Assembly (NCBI GenBank): GCA_036850595.1
Contig: CM072149.1
Coordinates: forward strand, 31,001 to 95,000
Source: Rhyacichthys aspro
Lineage: Eukaryota > Chordata > Actinopteri > Gobiiformes > Rhyacichthyidae
Direction: 5' to 3'
Length of the DNA: 64,000 bases
This document shows positions 43,011 through 53,564 of this stretch, one piece after another; positions within the stretch are counted from its first letter, which is position 1, and the number at the start of each line of letters is the position of its first letter. The notes under the pieces were generated by a model that was not told the origin of the DNA, searched no databases, and saw nothing but the letters and a program-made list of their open reading frames with translations. Both the position numbers and the translations under genes were made by a program.

Positions 43011-43474
43011 GGGACATTTTGGATTTCTGCTAATTTGACTTTAATTCTCCTAATCTTGATTTCTTCTGCAAATTTGGCAAAATTCACCGAGTGTTGGATT
43101 GTTCACCCACAAACGGAGCGTGAGCTGGGATTGGACTGTCATGTGACAGGTTAGTTTATCCTACTGTGTTGTTGCAATTTTAGTTTATCTCTTTTCAGAT
43201 TTTTTACAGGTTAGACAGACCTTCAAAAACCAGGTCTAAACCAGGGCTGGATTACAGTTAAGGAAAACCTTATACTCTTTTTAATTTGAAGTATTTTGAT
43301 GACACACTAAAATTAGCATTTGCAGTTCGTTTCGCTAATAAACTACTTTTTCTTTGGTCATTATCGCAAGATTGAAAATAATAGCCTTTTTCAAAACATG
43401 TATTAACTATGCAATATCCATTACAACCCCAATCCATTTTTATCATCCGACTCCCAACACACATGCTTTGCTTC

Positions 43475-43765
43475 AAGTCATTGAGCTTTGACTCCTCATT
43501 AGATTTGGGGATGAGGGTCGTCCTGCTCAGTTTGAGGCATCGTGGCATGTGTCGTTTGGCTAGCATGTAGCTGAAGATCGCCGCCAGTCTCTCCCCCTTA
43601 CGGTCAAAGAGTAGCAGGAGGGATCTTTTTATGTGTCGTCGGGTCCGGGGCTACTAGACATTTTCATTCGCTTAATAGTCTTGATCTCCTCAGTCGGTGA
43701 TATTGGGTCGCAGAAGGGTGTATTGTTTGGGAGTGGGAGTCTGGCAAACTGACCCAGGCCCTGAT
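43475..43765 (-). pseudogene. R2-like LINE RT fragment, copy 2
   Basis: On the minus strand: GLGQFARLPLPNNTPFCDPI, TIKRMKMSSSPGPDDT, then after a slip MLAKRHMPRCLKLSRTTLIP and KSNEESKLND. These align with the N-terminal RT blocks of copies at 22.5 kb and 54.6 kb. Only about 290 bases survive. The rest of both overlapping open frames is unrelated sequence. Confidence 0.75.
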
Positions 43766-44179
43766 ATTGTATTGTATTATGGCGTTCCTCTTTTCCTGCA
43801 TCAACACAGTAAGAATCCTGTATTGTAAAGAAAGTTGTGGATGCCACTATTCCCATATTCATAAACTCAGGACGGAGAAGTTGTGTCCAGACAAAAGTAT
43901 GTTTGTTGAGAATATGAAGTCTCCTCCTTGCATCCCATACTTCAGCTCTGGCTGTTCCACATCCACAATTTATGTCCACGTGGGCAAAACTATTTAGAGA
44001 AAGAAATATCAAAGTCTGAACTATTTTACAAAAAATGTTTGAGAAAAATGATTGTTGTGTTTTCTTCTCCCCTTTTCTTTTTCTGCTGTGGCTGGTTTTC
44101 CTCAGTGAGGCAGATAGACAGACCTGCAGCCAATAGAGCTCATCAACCTGACTACAAAGACCTGGTCTACTCACACCAC

Positions 44180-44890
44180 TCTGACAGATAATTCAGTCCT
44201 GTTTGGTAGCACACTCTGGGTCTCTGTGTCAGAGATAGGTTTATGGTTTGAGAGACTTTCCTGCTTCTCCTCCATTTGTCCAGTTTATCTTCCGGGCTTC
44301 ACTCCACCTTCTCACCTCTGGTCCTCAGCTTGTTTTTGGTGAAATAAACACCTCTTTCATTTAAAATCACAGAGTCAGTCTCTGCTTGAACAAATCCTTA
44401 ACAGAAACATCAGGCCAAGAGTCAAGAGATTCGAATAGGCCCTTCTGACTCAAGGAGCATGAGAAAGCCCACAGGGGCGCTTTTAGGGTCAGAGTTTCAG
44501 GCGTGCTGAGCACCCAATGAGCCCCACCCCAGCTCAGTCTATGAGTGCCTGTGGTTTAATCTCAGTAGTCCTCATTTCCTGACATTTACTCTTCTCCTTC
44601 TTCCACTCAATTCAAATGAACCAGAGTCGTCATTACTATCAGAAACACAGTCTATAAAGCTCTTATGAAAGTGATGTGCCTCCTGTTATATCAACAGTCA
44701 TCTTCCAATTATTTACAAATGGCCATCTCTAACCTACTTGCACATCTGTCTGCAACTTTTATACACCCATGTAAGTCATCAGTAATTACAACAAAACATA
44801 CATAAAACAGGCTTCACATCAAGAGCATAAAAGGTAAAACCAAAAAGTCCCCCAAATCCAGATTATTTACCCAGGTCTTGAAAATATTTA
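44180..44890. other. Non-coding stretch, partly LTR-like
   Basis: 44190-44400 has an LTR-like end (GGTGAAATAAACACCTC followed by CAGAGTCAGTCTCTGC). No coding sequence. 44051-44103 repeats the segment at 22369-22420. Confidence 0.35.
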
Positions 44891-44894
44891 GAAG

Positions 44895-46940
44895 TTATAG
44901 ATATAAAAAGAAATCTTTGAAAGTACTTCCCCTGAATTCCCATTTGGCTCTACCATGTATGCAGGTAATACACTCTACTTTGGGAGAGTTAATCTGTGTC
45001 GCCGCACTTTGAGGGTGGCAAACCTGAAAAATGACCCTTTGGTGTTCAATTCCTTCAAGCAACTCCTTCTCAATAGACAACACAGCTAGGTGCTGGAGTC
45101 TGCTTTGGCCTGTGGTCCTCCTGAGCCATGTATGGAGCCGGCGCAAGGCATTAAAAGACCGCTCACATGCACAGATGCTAACAGGTATTGTCAATGCAAC
45201 CTGAATAACAGCTTTCAGTGAAGGGAACATTTCAGAATCTAGGAGTTTGTACACTGCTAGCATGTCCTGAGCTGCACCAGCCTCAATCTTGCGCTTCAGA
45301 AAGTTTTTTGCAGCCATCACTTCCTCTGGTCTAAGTTCAGTATGGTAATGCAGAGCCAGTGCTGTCAGGTGAGGCTCAGACAAGAAGTGGCTTGAGGTTG
45401 GACTGCATGCCTGAATTCCATTGAGCACCTCCTCATTAACACCAGAGAAACGCCTCTCAAGCTCACAGATCATGCTGTCCAGACAGGGAAACAAAAGTTT
45501 CCTCTTGAGATCTTCACATTTTGAAGTGCCACAGGTTTTACTACCTGCCCCACAAGTTGACTCAACAAGAAATTCATCCATTCTCTTTGTTTTGCACCTC
45601 TGTCCTGAGGATGATTCTGAGACTGCTATCTGGTTTGCTTCACACATATCTTTTGTTTGGTATCACTGCGTTTCTGCTTCATGGTGTCAGTCACTGTAGG
45701 TACCTGTGTAAACCTGCTGTTACAGACAGGAGAGTGTGGAAAACCATCAGCAAATACACTGAGGAGAATTTACTGAGTTTTGCCCTCAGTCCAACTGCTG
45801 TAGGTGTCCTGATTGTGGCGAGAAACTCAATGATAGCAGGGAAATGATCAATCACTGCAGTCACTGAATGAAGCTGCGTGTTGTTGACAACTGCACAAGT
45901 TCTTCTTCTTTTGAGTGTCTACAAACTTATGGTGGTTTACAAGGGAGACACTAAAGAAAGAATGGAGACTTTCCAGTATGTTGAAGAACTCTGTGGCTTC
46001 AGAGACAGCTTTGCATGTGTGGCATAAAACAAGATTAAGCTCATGTGCAAAAGCAATGCACATAAATTGCCTCAGGGAGCTTTTTTTAAGTTGAGCTTGT
46101 ACACCCCCAACATCCCCACTCATGACAGCTGCCCCATCGTAGGTCTGTGCCACACATTTCAACCGATCAATTCCCTTCTTTACCAACTGATTTTCAATTG
46201 CAGCTGTTATTGAAGTAGGGTCAAACTGTGACACCTCTGTAAGGGCTAGGAACCTTTCTTTGAGGGCTCCCTCTGCAGACACGTGCCTAACACAGAGGGC
46301 CAACTGTTCTGTTTTTCCATCCCTGGTCTCATCAGCCATAATGACATACATTTTTGATCCCTTTATCTCACTGCTGATATTTTCTGTTACTTCTTGTGAA
46401 CAGCACTCTATCAGCTCATTTTGGCTATCAGATGAGAGACGTGGTGTTTGAAGGAGCTGTGTATCTGCAAGAAGAGATCAAATTTGGTCAAAAGTGACAT
46501 GCACTCGAGGAAACTGCCTTTGTTGTGACTCTCATCTCTTTCATCATGGCCTCTGAATGCTATGCCTTGCTTCCACAAAAAGCAGGTTACTGCCACAACA
46601 CGTTCAAGGTACTCCCTCCTTTCACTAATTTCAGTGGCACTCGCTGCCTCTATCTGCTCAATAACTTTGCCTTTTGACAGGCTTGCTCTGTAGCTGTTCC
46701 AACACAACATACTGTCCTTATGTGATTGTGTTGTTTCATGTTTTTGAAACTTGCTAAGTGCCTTTTGCCAGTTGTTTATCCCATCATTAACCAGTGCATC
46801 CTTTCTGAGATTTTTGCCAAATACCCTAAAAGGAAGGCAAAAAGCAGCATTTTGTCTCACTGAGTATTCCAGCCATAAGAAACTTCTGAACCACTGTTCT
46901 TGAAAGCTCTTTTTTGTGTGCCAAACCTAGTATGAGGGTA
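44895..46940 (-). pseudogene. hAT-family transposase (ZMYM1-like type), several frames
   Basis: Read on the minus strand. 46411-46940 holds the N-terminal TTF-type zinc-finger region (KLLMAG-like lead, CLPFRVFGKNL, WQKALSKFQKHETTQSHKDS). 45848-46351 holds the DUF4371-type core (YVIMADETRDGKTEQLALCV, CVAQTYDGAAVMSGDVGGVQ, FAHELNLVLCH). 44895-45647 holds the C-terminal hAT dimerisation region (ALTIPVSICACERSFNALRR, LHTWLRRTTGQSRLQHLAVL). The order and spacing match full-length fish hAT elements of the zinc-finger MYM-type-1-like group. At least two frame changes separate the blocks, so the copy is broken. Terminal repeats were not located. Confidence 0.8.
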
Positions 46941-46999
46941 TTGAGGCAACTTTTCGTACATTCCCAGCGCATGTGAATGCACCCTCACGCAGCTAGCTC

Positions 47000-47545
47000 G
47001 TGCCTGCTGGACTCTGGTTTTCATTGGTTAAAGATGACACGCGGTTCGTTCGTGCTGCAAAACATAGCGGCAGCGACGGGTTGGCACATAGTACCGACAA
47101 CGATGAAGAGTGTTTTGCGGTATGTACGTCTTTTATCGGTAAATTAAGCAAACAAGGCAATGTAGTTAACGTGGAAGTAAACAAGACGCTGGACTGTTTA
47201 ACACTAGCCTGGTTTTTGCTCTAGTCACTGGTGCACCAGACTGACAGTGACAATCGTGAAAAATCTCTTCATCTAGTAATCTGTAATGCAGCGCATTGCT
47301 ACAGCTAACCTTATTAAAAGCTCCAGTATTATCGTGCAGATACTGTTGAATTGCCTTAAATGCTTATAAGTCTGTTAGAGAATTTAACAACACTACACCT
47401 GGCAAAACTACTTTTAACAGTTTCATGGTGTCAAATAAACGTTAATGTAGTTAAATTTAGTAGTTCTATAAAGTCATTGTTTAAGTAATTGTTTTGTAGG
47501 ACACTCATGGCAAATATAAGCTAAATTAAACTGTACCAAATTTTG
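47000..47545. other. Flank of the hAT element
   Basis: GC-richer patch near 47000-47110, possibly an old promoter, then AT-rich sequence. No gene recognised. Confidence 0.35.
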
Positions 47546-47588
47546 CTTTGTACATGAGGTATAATTGTAACCAGGGTTTCCTCTATAT

Positions 47589-47751
47589 ATGGACAGTCTG
47601 GAGAGAAAAGGGATATCTCCAGTTTTTTTCCCAAAGAAGCCAAAATCAGGTGCAGATCAGGACCAAACAGCTCTTAGTGATCAACTTGCAGGAGATGGAC
47701 AGAGAAGCCAAGAAGATGAACAAACACAAGAACCAAATGTGTCACCAGCAG
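47589..47751 (+). other. Candidate first exon, head-to-head with the hAT gene
   Basis: ATG at 47589 opens MDSLERKGISPVFFPKKPKS then GADQDQTALSDQ and closes at a plausible donor (CAGCAG|GTCAGAG). The SPVFFPKKPKSG-type start is like the N-terminus of TTF-type hAT proteins (…ISSFFKPKK…). It could belong to a second, oppositely oriented element. The next exon was not found. Confidence 0.25.
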
Positions 47752-47799
47752 GTCAGAGCAAGAGAGTAAGCTGCCTAATTCAGATTGAGTGATGACTTT

Positions 47800-48870
47800 T
47801 ATGCTAAGTAGTATATGCTATGGTTATATACAGTATATAATTCAGTTTCTGAAAAAGATGAGGGTGAGACAGAACTATTATTTTTGTCTTAATTGAACGT
47901 TTTGTATATGGACCCCCCCAAATAATCCCTTGCCACCCCTTGGCCACCCCTTTTTTAAAAGTCTAGCCACTGATCTAAAGTAATGCCAAACTTTAAAAAC
48001 AGAGACACACATACGCAGTACACAGGTAGGCTGGTTATTTGGTTATTTGTTTATTTTGTTTCGGATCGCTGCAGTTCGACTGTAGCCGTGCTAACAGCGC
48101 TAACGAAGCTAATGCAACTAACGGTGCTAACTGAGCTAACTGGTAAACGGTGCCTGGACTCTAGTAACGTTACTCGCTGATTTGGTATCGGAAACAGAAC
48201 AACTCTAAAAGGAAACAAGAGTGAGACAGCTTTGGAACAACTTACTTGGTTCTCAAAAACTAAACAGATTCTCTGTGTATCGCGCTGGACGACGGGCTGT
48301 GGTGCTGCCGAGCGGTGCAGGTAACGGGACAGAGGAGAAGGAGCGTAGTGAGAAGAGGATGATACCATTAGGCGGGGGTGTTTTTATTTTCATTCTTAAA
48401 ATATACATTTAAACCACAAACTATGGATTATGTTTTGGACATTATCTAAGCCTGTCAAAGACGAACTAAAATTTTAGAATAACAATTTCTTACTCCAGGT
48501 TTTAGGGGTGCTGAGTTTCAATTTAGGGTGCTGAAGCATATGGGAGGCTATGGTACTTTGTTTTTGTCCAATCACAGTAGTTTCAGGCTTAGTCCCTCCC
48601 TCTGAGGGAGATATATTTGAGGTCCTTCTCTAGTGGAGCTGGACCTTGTTGGCTTTATTAATATTAGCTTTACTGAATCTCGTTTGTTAAAAACTTGTTT
48701 TGATGCATGAAATTATTTTATTCTTCTTTTTTTTTTTTTTTTTAGCCTTTAAACATTTCACCCTAAATTGTATGGACTCATCTAGGTACTTTGAATGCTT
48801 TATTAATAATATGAATTGAATATACTGTATATGTGATATCTCTTATGAGCTTTTTTTTAAACAGATTGCT
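47800..48870. other. Non-coding stretch
   Basis: No gene recognised. A long T run is at about 48728-48744. Confidence 0.4.
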
Positions 48871-49078
48871 TTTCTTTCCGTTTATTATTTTTAAATGCCT
48901 TTTTATTTTGACTTTGGTGACTGTATTTTGTGTTTGTACAATGAATAGTGTATTTAAAATAATAGGAATTCTGACTCTGTGATATCCCTTTACAACTCCC
49001 ATGTGTTATTTATTTCCCTGTACACTAAATAAACAAGTACAGGCCTTTATTGAGAGTTTACTGTTGATTTGCTTTTTA

Positions 49079-49265
49079 GAATGGGTTTGGAGGAATGCCC
49101 CATTTGTGACTTTGAATACCATCAGCTCAGCACCTCAGACTAAGCCACAAGCCTGGCATGGTGAACACAAGGAAAGGCATCTCTCCGCTGCTCGGCTGTG
49201 GCAAGTCCACCTCTAGGATGGACCTGCCATTTCATCTTTCACACGGAGCTGAAGGCCACAACAGC
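49079..49265 (+). pseudogene. Crypton-like gene, zinc-finger exon fragments
   Basis: Following a TTTTTAG acceptor-like site, ATG opens MGLEECPICDFEYHQLST, a C-x2-C zinc-finger start common at the N-terminus of fish Crypton-type proteins. Then about 49160-49220 reads VNTRKGISPLLGCGKSTSRM, a second finger (GCGKST..R.D). A stop follows the first finger. The same finger recurs at 50.4 kb. The fragments are decayed. Confidence 0.45.
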
Positions 49266-49544
49266 TGAGACCGTGTTAAACTCACTTCATTTCTGTAGGT
49301 TTGACCAACAGATGGTATTCAAAAGGAGCAAGACGTTCACTTCATTGATATTTCTGTTATGCACACAGGTGCCTGCGTTTTGTATACTTTCAGCAAAAGT
49401 CTAAACCAGCATGTTCAGGAGGCTCGGGCTGGGATGGGCCTGCCAGGGACTCCCAGATTCTCGGCTCAGGATGTGGGCTTGGCTTCACAGCAGAGATGAA
49501 GATCAGTGGTGGTAAAGAAGGGAGATAAAATCCACAATCCGGTC

Positions 49545-50085
49545 GGTGCGGCAGGTCAATGCACGAGGCCCACGTAAAGGCTCATGAGGGCCGCCTCATT
49601 CCTAAGGAGGTGCGTCACCTGCGCCACGGCCGCCAACCCCGAAATCCGGGTGAGTTTTTGCCTCCTCTCTCCTCTCCGATCTCGGCGTCCCACATGCCCG
49701 CTCAACGCTTCTCCCTCTTTTTGCGCAGCCCGTCTCCAGACCTTCAGGCAGCCCTGCTGGCCCTGAGCGAGGAGGAGTACGGCTGGATGCGGGAGTTCCT
49801 GGCCCTGAGAGGGGACTTGGTGGGTGGGAAAACTATTTCTTCTTGACCTCCGAGCCTGAGCATGTTCAGGAGGCTGATTTCCAGCTTCACCGATATCCGG
49901 ACCTCTATTACATCTCACGTAAGTGTTCCTGCGCCTGTTTATGGCCTGTGAGTTTCTGACCCGTGTGTCCACGTTTCTAACTATGCTTTCCTCTGTCCGA
50001 AGAGGCCAAGAACACGCTCAGCCCTGGGGACCGGTGCAAGCTGGAGGGTGAGGTGATCTGGACGGTGCGGCGGGTGTGGTGATGC
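49545..50085 (+). pseudogene. Crypton-like tyrosine recombinase, central exons
   Basis: A segment with EGRLIPKEVRHLRHGRQP is followed by an intron-like stretch ending TTTTTGCGCAG. Next comes an exon encoding LQTFRQPCWP (or, in the other phase, LQAALLALSEEEYGWMREFL), then ALRGDL and a frame slip into FFLTSEPEHVQEADFQLHRY. That exon ends TDIRTSITSH at a good donor (CTCAC|GTAAGTG). The next exon (acceptor CTGTCCGAAG at about 50003) reads AKNTLSPGDRCKL. TDIR.SI.SHAKNTLSP..R is a characteristic block of fish Crypton-type recombinases, holding the catalytic Arg region. The catalytic-tyrosine block is missing from this copy. A one-base slip after the LVGG region shows decay. Confidence 0.6.
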
Positions 50086-50595
50086 ACGCATAAAACCGGT
50101 CAAGGAGGGCCGCCTCATCCCCAAGGCCGTGATGCGCCGGTGCGCCCCCAGAGCCATGGCCGCCAACCCTGAAATCCTGGTTGAGTTTTTGCCTCCTCTC
50201 ACCTCTCTGACCTTGGCATCCCACACACCCGCTCAACGCTTCTCCCTCTTTTTGCGCAGCCCGCCTCCAAGATTTGTCCGACAGGTTGGACCATTGTGGG
50301 GTGCGGAAAACCTTCTTCATCACCACTACCCTCAAGCCCTGTAAAAATCACTGTGAACTTTTACACAATTTCACAAAACAGAGTCAGGAATCTGGTGGCC
50401 TCCAGCACGGTGAACACAAGGAAGGGCGTCTGTCCTCTCCTCGGCTGTGGCAAGTCCACCACTAGGATGGACCACCATCTGAAACAGCATGCCTTCTGGG
50501 ACATGCTGCCCTCTGGTGTGGCAGCCCGCCCCACCGGCCCCTCACTCGCTGGCCCTTCACCCGCCTCCAGACCTCGTGGGTCCATTTAAATCTTT
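50086..50595 (+). pseudogene. Crypton-like gene, duplicated partial copies
   Basis: 50090-50250 repeats the EGRLIPK…(R)CAPRAMAANPEIL exon and its intron (both copies share GAGTTTTTGCCTCCTCTC and CGCTTCTCCCTCTTTTTGCG), then stops matching shortly after the acceptor. 50395-50590 repeats the zinc-finger exon (STVNTRKGVCPLLGCGKST, RMDHHLKQH). The order (recombinase exon before finger exon) shows a tandem head-to-tail duplication of the gene fragment rather than one gene. Confidence 0.5.
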
Positions 50596-50826
50596 GTGTG
50601 ACAAATAACCATGTTTGCTGACTCTTTGCCTTTTCATGGCAACCCTAACCCTCTATATGGAAAAAATGGACATTCGGTGTATAGATTTACATTATTAAAT
50701 AGAATTACATATAATCTTTTATCCATTAGGAAATTTAAAGGGCAGGCTGCTTCCAGAATTCAACCCCATACCTTCATGCTGAGAGGCAACAATGTTTGCT
50801 CCACCTGAAGGCTAATTGCTTTTTAA
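50596..50826. repeat. Repeat block shared with 52560-52735 and 53190-53275
   Basis: TACATTATTAAATAGAATTACATATAATCT and surrounding sequence (here in two parts) recurs at about 53205-53240 and, more diverged, at 52575-52625. ACCTTCATG..GAGAGG.AACA.TGTTT recurs at about 52660. TTAA at 50823-50826 is the left target site of the next element. Confidence 0.6.
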
Positions 50827-51080
50827 AGGTCCCATATTATACTATTTTGAACATTATACATTATATACATTTAGGTTACCATATCATGTTTTGCAACTTG
50901 AAACACACAATATTTATCTTATACAAGCGGTTTGAATGAGCTCTCATCATGAGTCCAAAGTGAACGGTCTGATTTGGCGCTGTCACTTTAAGGCTCAGCT
51001 CTTCCGTGTTGGCTCATGACGTCATGCTAGAGCTAGCGCTGGAGACAATAATAATATATATAGTAATAACTTTTTCAGCA

Positions 51081-51370
51081 ATGGCTTTGAGAGTAACTCA
51101 GCCGTATATCTTCGACCCAGAGTCTGACTCTGAGTTCGAAGAACATGAACAAAAACACAAAGACCTCGAAGGCTTCTACAAGACGTTTCTGCTTGGTAAA
51201 TGAGAAACTATTTATTGTGTATGTTTCTATGGTGTAGCCCGTAGCATAGCGCGTGTTAACTGCTTCTGTTTATAGGTGCACATGTGGAAATGACTGTAAA
51301 ATGCCTACTGAAGTTGAGAATGTATGCTGCCTGGAGACTCCTAAGATAGCTGTTGTGCAGTGTATTGAAA
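51081..51370 (+). pseudogene. P2X7 ballast-like domain, two exons (in TTAA element copy 1)
   Basis: Exon 51081-51195 starts MALRVTQPYIFDPESDSEFE, an acidic lead like the start of the P2X7 intracellular (ballast) domain. It has two extra bases compared with the other copy, so its 3' end is out of frame; there the correct phase reads RPRRLLQDVSAW. Donor GCTTG|GTAAATG. Exon 51276-51370 (acceptor TTTATAG) reads in matching phase CTCGNDCKMPTEVENVCCLE then TPK, up to donor GAAA|GTAAAG. The CxCGxC…MPTE…E..CC pattern is the zinc-binding start of the P2X7 C-terminal domain. The remaining part of that domain is absent. In P2X7 this domain is cytoplasmic; the role here is unknown. Confidence 0.65.
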
Positions 51371-51495
51371 GTAAAGTAAATGTATTGACGGTAAGTAAGC
51401 TAACACAGTAGCAGCGATGCTTCTCTGTGTCTGAGCTGCAGAGCACAACACTTGTTGACAGTTCAGGAGAGAGGGGCTGGAGGAGTGTGGAGGAG

Positions 51496-51994
51496 TAGCC
51501 TGGCCAGCCAGACAGCTTTCTCTTTGTATTACATACAGAGAAAGTTAGTCTGGGATCGATCGATTTAAACAGGATTTCAAGGCAGGAGCATGGGCAGAAC
51601 TAACGCTCGCTGAGTGAACCAATCAGAGAAGCCACGGATGTGACGTAAGGAAAGCGAAACTTATTCTAGTTGTCAACAAACCACAGCGTACACCAGCGTG
51701 GCTAGAGAGAGAAAATGCTTCGGTGACGTTGAATGACTTCTGTGGTTTTTGTCAGAAAAATCTGAGGACACGGGGTGTAATATCGAGTTCAGTGCTTATT
51801 TCCATCGTAGTAAGCTACCTAAACCTGCTACTGTTTTCTCGCGCTCAATATGACGCGAAACAAAATCCCGCCTCCCTCGCTACGATTGGTCGGGAAGAAA
51901 GCGCCGGAGCAGAAATCGGGGGCAGATTGGGCGATCCCAGACTAACTTTCTCTGTATGTAATACAAAGAGAAAGCTGTCTGGCTGGCCAGGCTA
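51496..51994. mobile_element. 499-bp MITE with 63-bp perfect terminal inverted repeats
   Basis: The ends TAGCCTGGCCAGCCAGACAG and its complement are identical over 63 bases. The element is flanked by a 9-base direct repeat, GTGGAGGAG, at 51487-51495 and 51995-52003. The sister TTAA element at 56 kb has a single GTGGAGGAG at the same place, so it preserves the empty site. Long inverted ends and a 9-base duplication suggest a Mutator-type (MULE) MITE. No coding capacity; open frames through it are accidental. Other copies: 58268-58530 (truncated) and interior at 7845-7999. Confidence 0.92.
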
Positions 51995-52213
51995 GTGGAG
52001 GAGCACTTCTTGGAGAGGAGTGGTTTATTTCACATATTGACGTCATTGTGTGAAACAGCTCGTTTTAAGGACTGTAGCTCAAACTAAATAAATTGCTCAA
52101 ACATGCACAAATGAAACAAAACACAACTTTGGGTATGTGTTTGAGGTGGAAATAACGTTAGAACATGGTTTAAAGCTCAGAAAAGTTGATTTAGCATAAT
52201 ATGGGACCTTTAA

Positions 52214-52745
52214 CAAAAATAATACATGTGAAAATGGATTTTGTTTTTTAAATGCCTATTTTACTTGTGACTGTATTTTGATATTTTTTTTTTTTTTAGA
52301 ATGGCTTTGGAGGAATGTCCAATGAGTGGAAATCCGCAAGGGCTGCCAGGATTTACCCATCCAACTGCTTCATCGTTCACATGTAGCTGAACCTTAAAAA
52401 AAATAAATTATTTGAAAAGTTGTGACATTAAATGATTGTCTTTGATACATTTTGGACTTTTGTACACATAAAGACCATGAAAGTTTTATACATGTGTCCA
52501 TTTGAGTGTCGTTACTACAGTTAAAGTGTTTTCATCGTTAAAAAATTATATGAAATGTGAAGACATTCTGTGGATGGATTTACATTATGAAATCTGATAA
52601 TAAATAATTTTTTATCCACTCAAAAGTTAGGGTCCACTAGCAGAGTTGTACCCCTTACCTTCATGTAGAGAGGTAACAGTGTTTACCCCTGCTCCACCTG
52701 TAGGTTACTTGTTTGTCAACAAATATAATACATGTGAAAATTGAC
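52214..52745 (+). pseudogene. Crypton-like first-exon copy and repeat block
   Basis: At 52302 ATG opens MALEECPMSGNPQGLPGF after a long T tract and AG, matching the start of the fragment at 49079 (MGLEECPICD) but with the second cysteine pair lost. The flanks (TAAATGCCT.TTTT…GACTGTATTTTG) also match 48893-48935. The rest of the stretch holds the shared TACATTAT…ACCTTCATG block. Confidence 0.4.
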
Positions 52746-52746
52746 G

Positions 52747-53187
52747 TGGGATGTAGTCTAGCAGTTATAGTGGGTACTTTGACAAATACTGGGATGTGGT
52801 CTAGCAGTTATAGTGGGTACTTTGATAAATAGTGAGATGTGGTCTAGCAGTTATAGTGGGTACTTTGATAAATACTGGGATGTGGTCTAGCAGTTATAGT
52901 GGGTACTTTGATAAATACTGGGATGTGGTCTAGCAGTTATAGTGGGTACTTTGATAAATAGTGAGATGTGGTCTAGCAGTTATAGTGGGTACTTTGATAA
53001 ATAGTGAGATGTGGTCTAGCAGTTATAGTGGGTACTTTGATAAATACTGGGATGTGGTCTAGCAGTTATAGTGGGTACTTTGATAAATACTGGGATGTGG
53101 TCTAGCAGTTATAGTGGGTACTTTGATAAATACTGGGATGTGGTCTAGCAGTTATAGTGGGTACTTTCATAAATAGTGAGATGTGGT
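52747..53187 (+). repeat. 43-bp satellite, about 10 copies
   Basis: Unit GGGATGTGGTCTAGCAGTTA + TAGTGGGTACTTTGATAAATACT. Two variants alternate irregularly (AATACTGGGATG and AATAGTGAGATG). Nearly identical copies imply recent expansion. Confidence 0.95.
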
Positions 53188-53560
53188 GAATGGACATTTA
53201 ATGGACGGATGTACATTATTAGATAGAATTACATATAATCTCTAATCCAGTAGGAAAAGCATAGTCTAACCTGAGAATCAAACCCTTTTGTTGAGATACA
53301 TATGATAAATGATAAATGGATGATGGATTTAATTACAGTATTAATTAATCATTGTTAAATTATTTGGGATCTATTGTAAGGTTGTGATGCCCTGAGCCTT
53401 GGGCTCTGTCAACAGATAGACTCAGACACCTGCAGATAACATGTCTCCAACCTCGAGCCCTATCTACTGAATAACAACTCTGTTGTTATTGTACTGTTTG
53501 CATATTGACCTTCTAAGCCGGCTCTTTTGGGATCTCTGCACCAGTAGTTTGAAATTTTAT
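53188..53560. other. Non-coding spacer
   Basis: Starts with a copy of the repeat block seen at 50.6 kb. Nothing else recognised. Confidence 0.4.
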
Positions 53561-53564
53561 CGTT

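Larger units (their letters stand above)
41440..43470. other. Mostly non-coding stretch
   Basis: Contains a possible small exon at about 42067-42158 (acceptor CCTCTGTGCAG), a weak tRNA-like stretch at 42655-42728 and an ACCAGGACC-rich degenerate region at 42745-43010. Nothing else recognised. Confidence 0.4.
50827..52209 (+). mobile_element. TTAA-flanked DNA transposon (Kolobok/piggyBac-type target), copy 1
   Basis: Flanked by TTAA on both sides (50823-50826 and 52210-52213). Inverted ends AGGTCCCATATTAT and ATAATATGGGACCT match perfectly over 14 bases. The body is shared, in reverse orientation, with 55962-56888. It carries two exons of a P2X7-ballast-like domain and a nested MITE. No transposase is encoded, so it must be non-autonomous or deleted. 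TTAA targeting fits Kolobok or piggyBac superfamilies; the short ends do not decide which. Confidence 0.85.
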
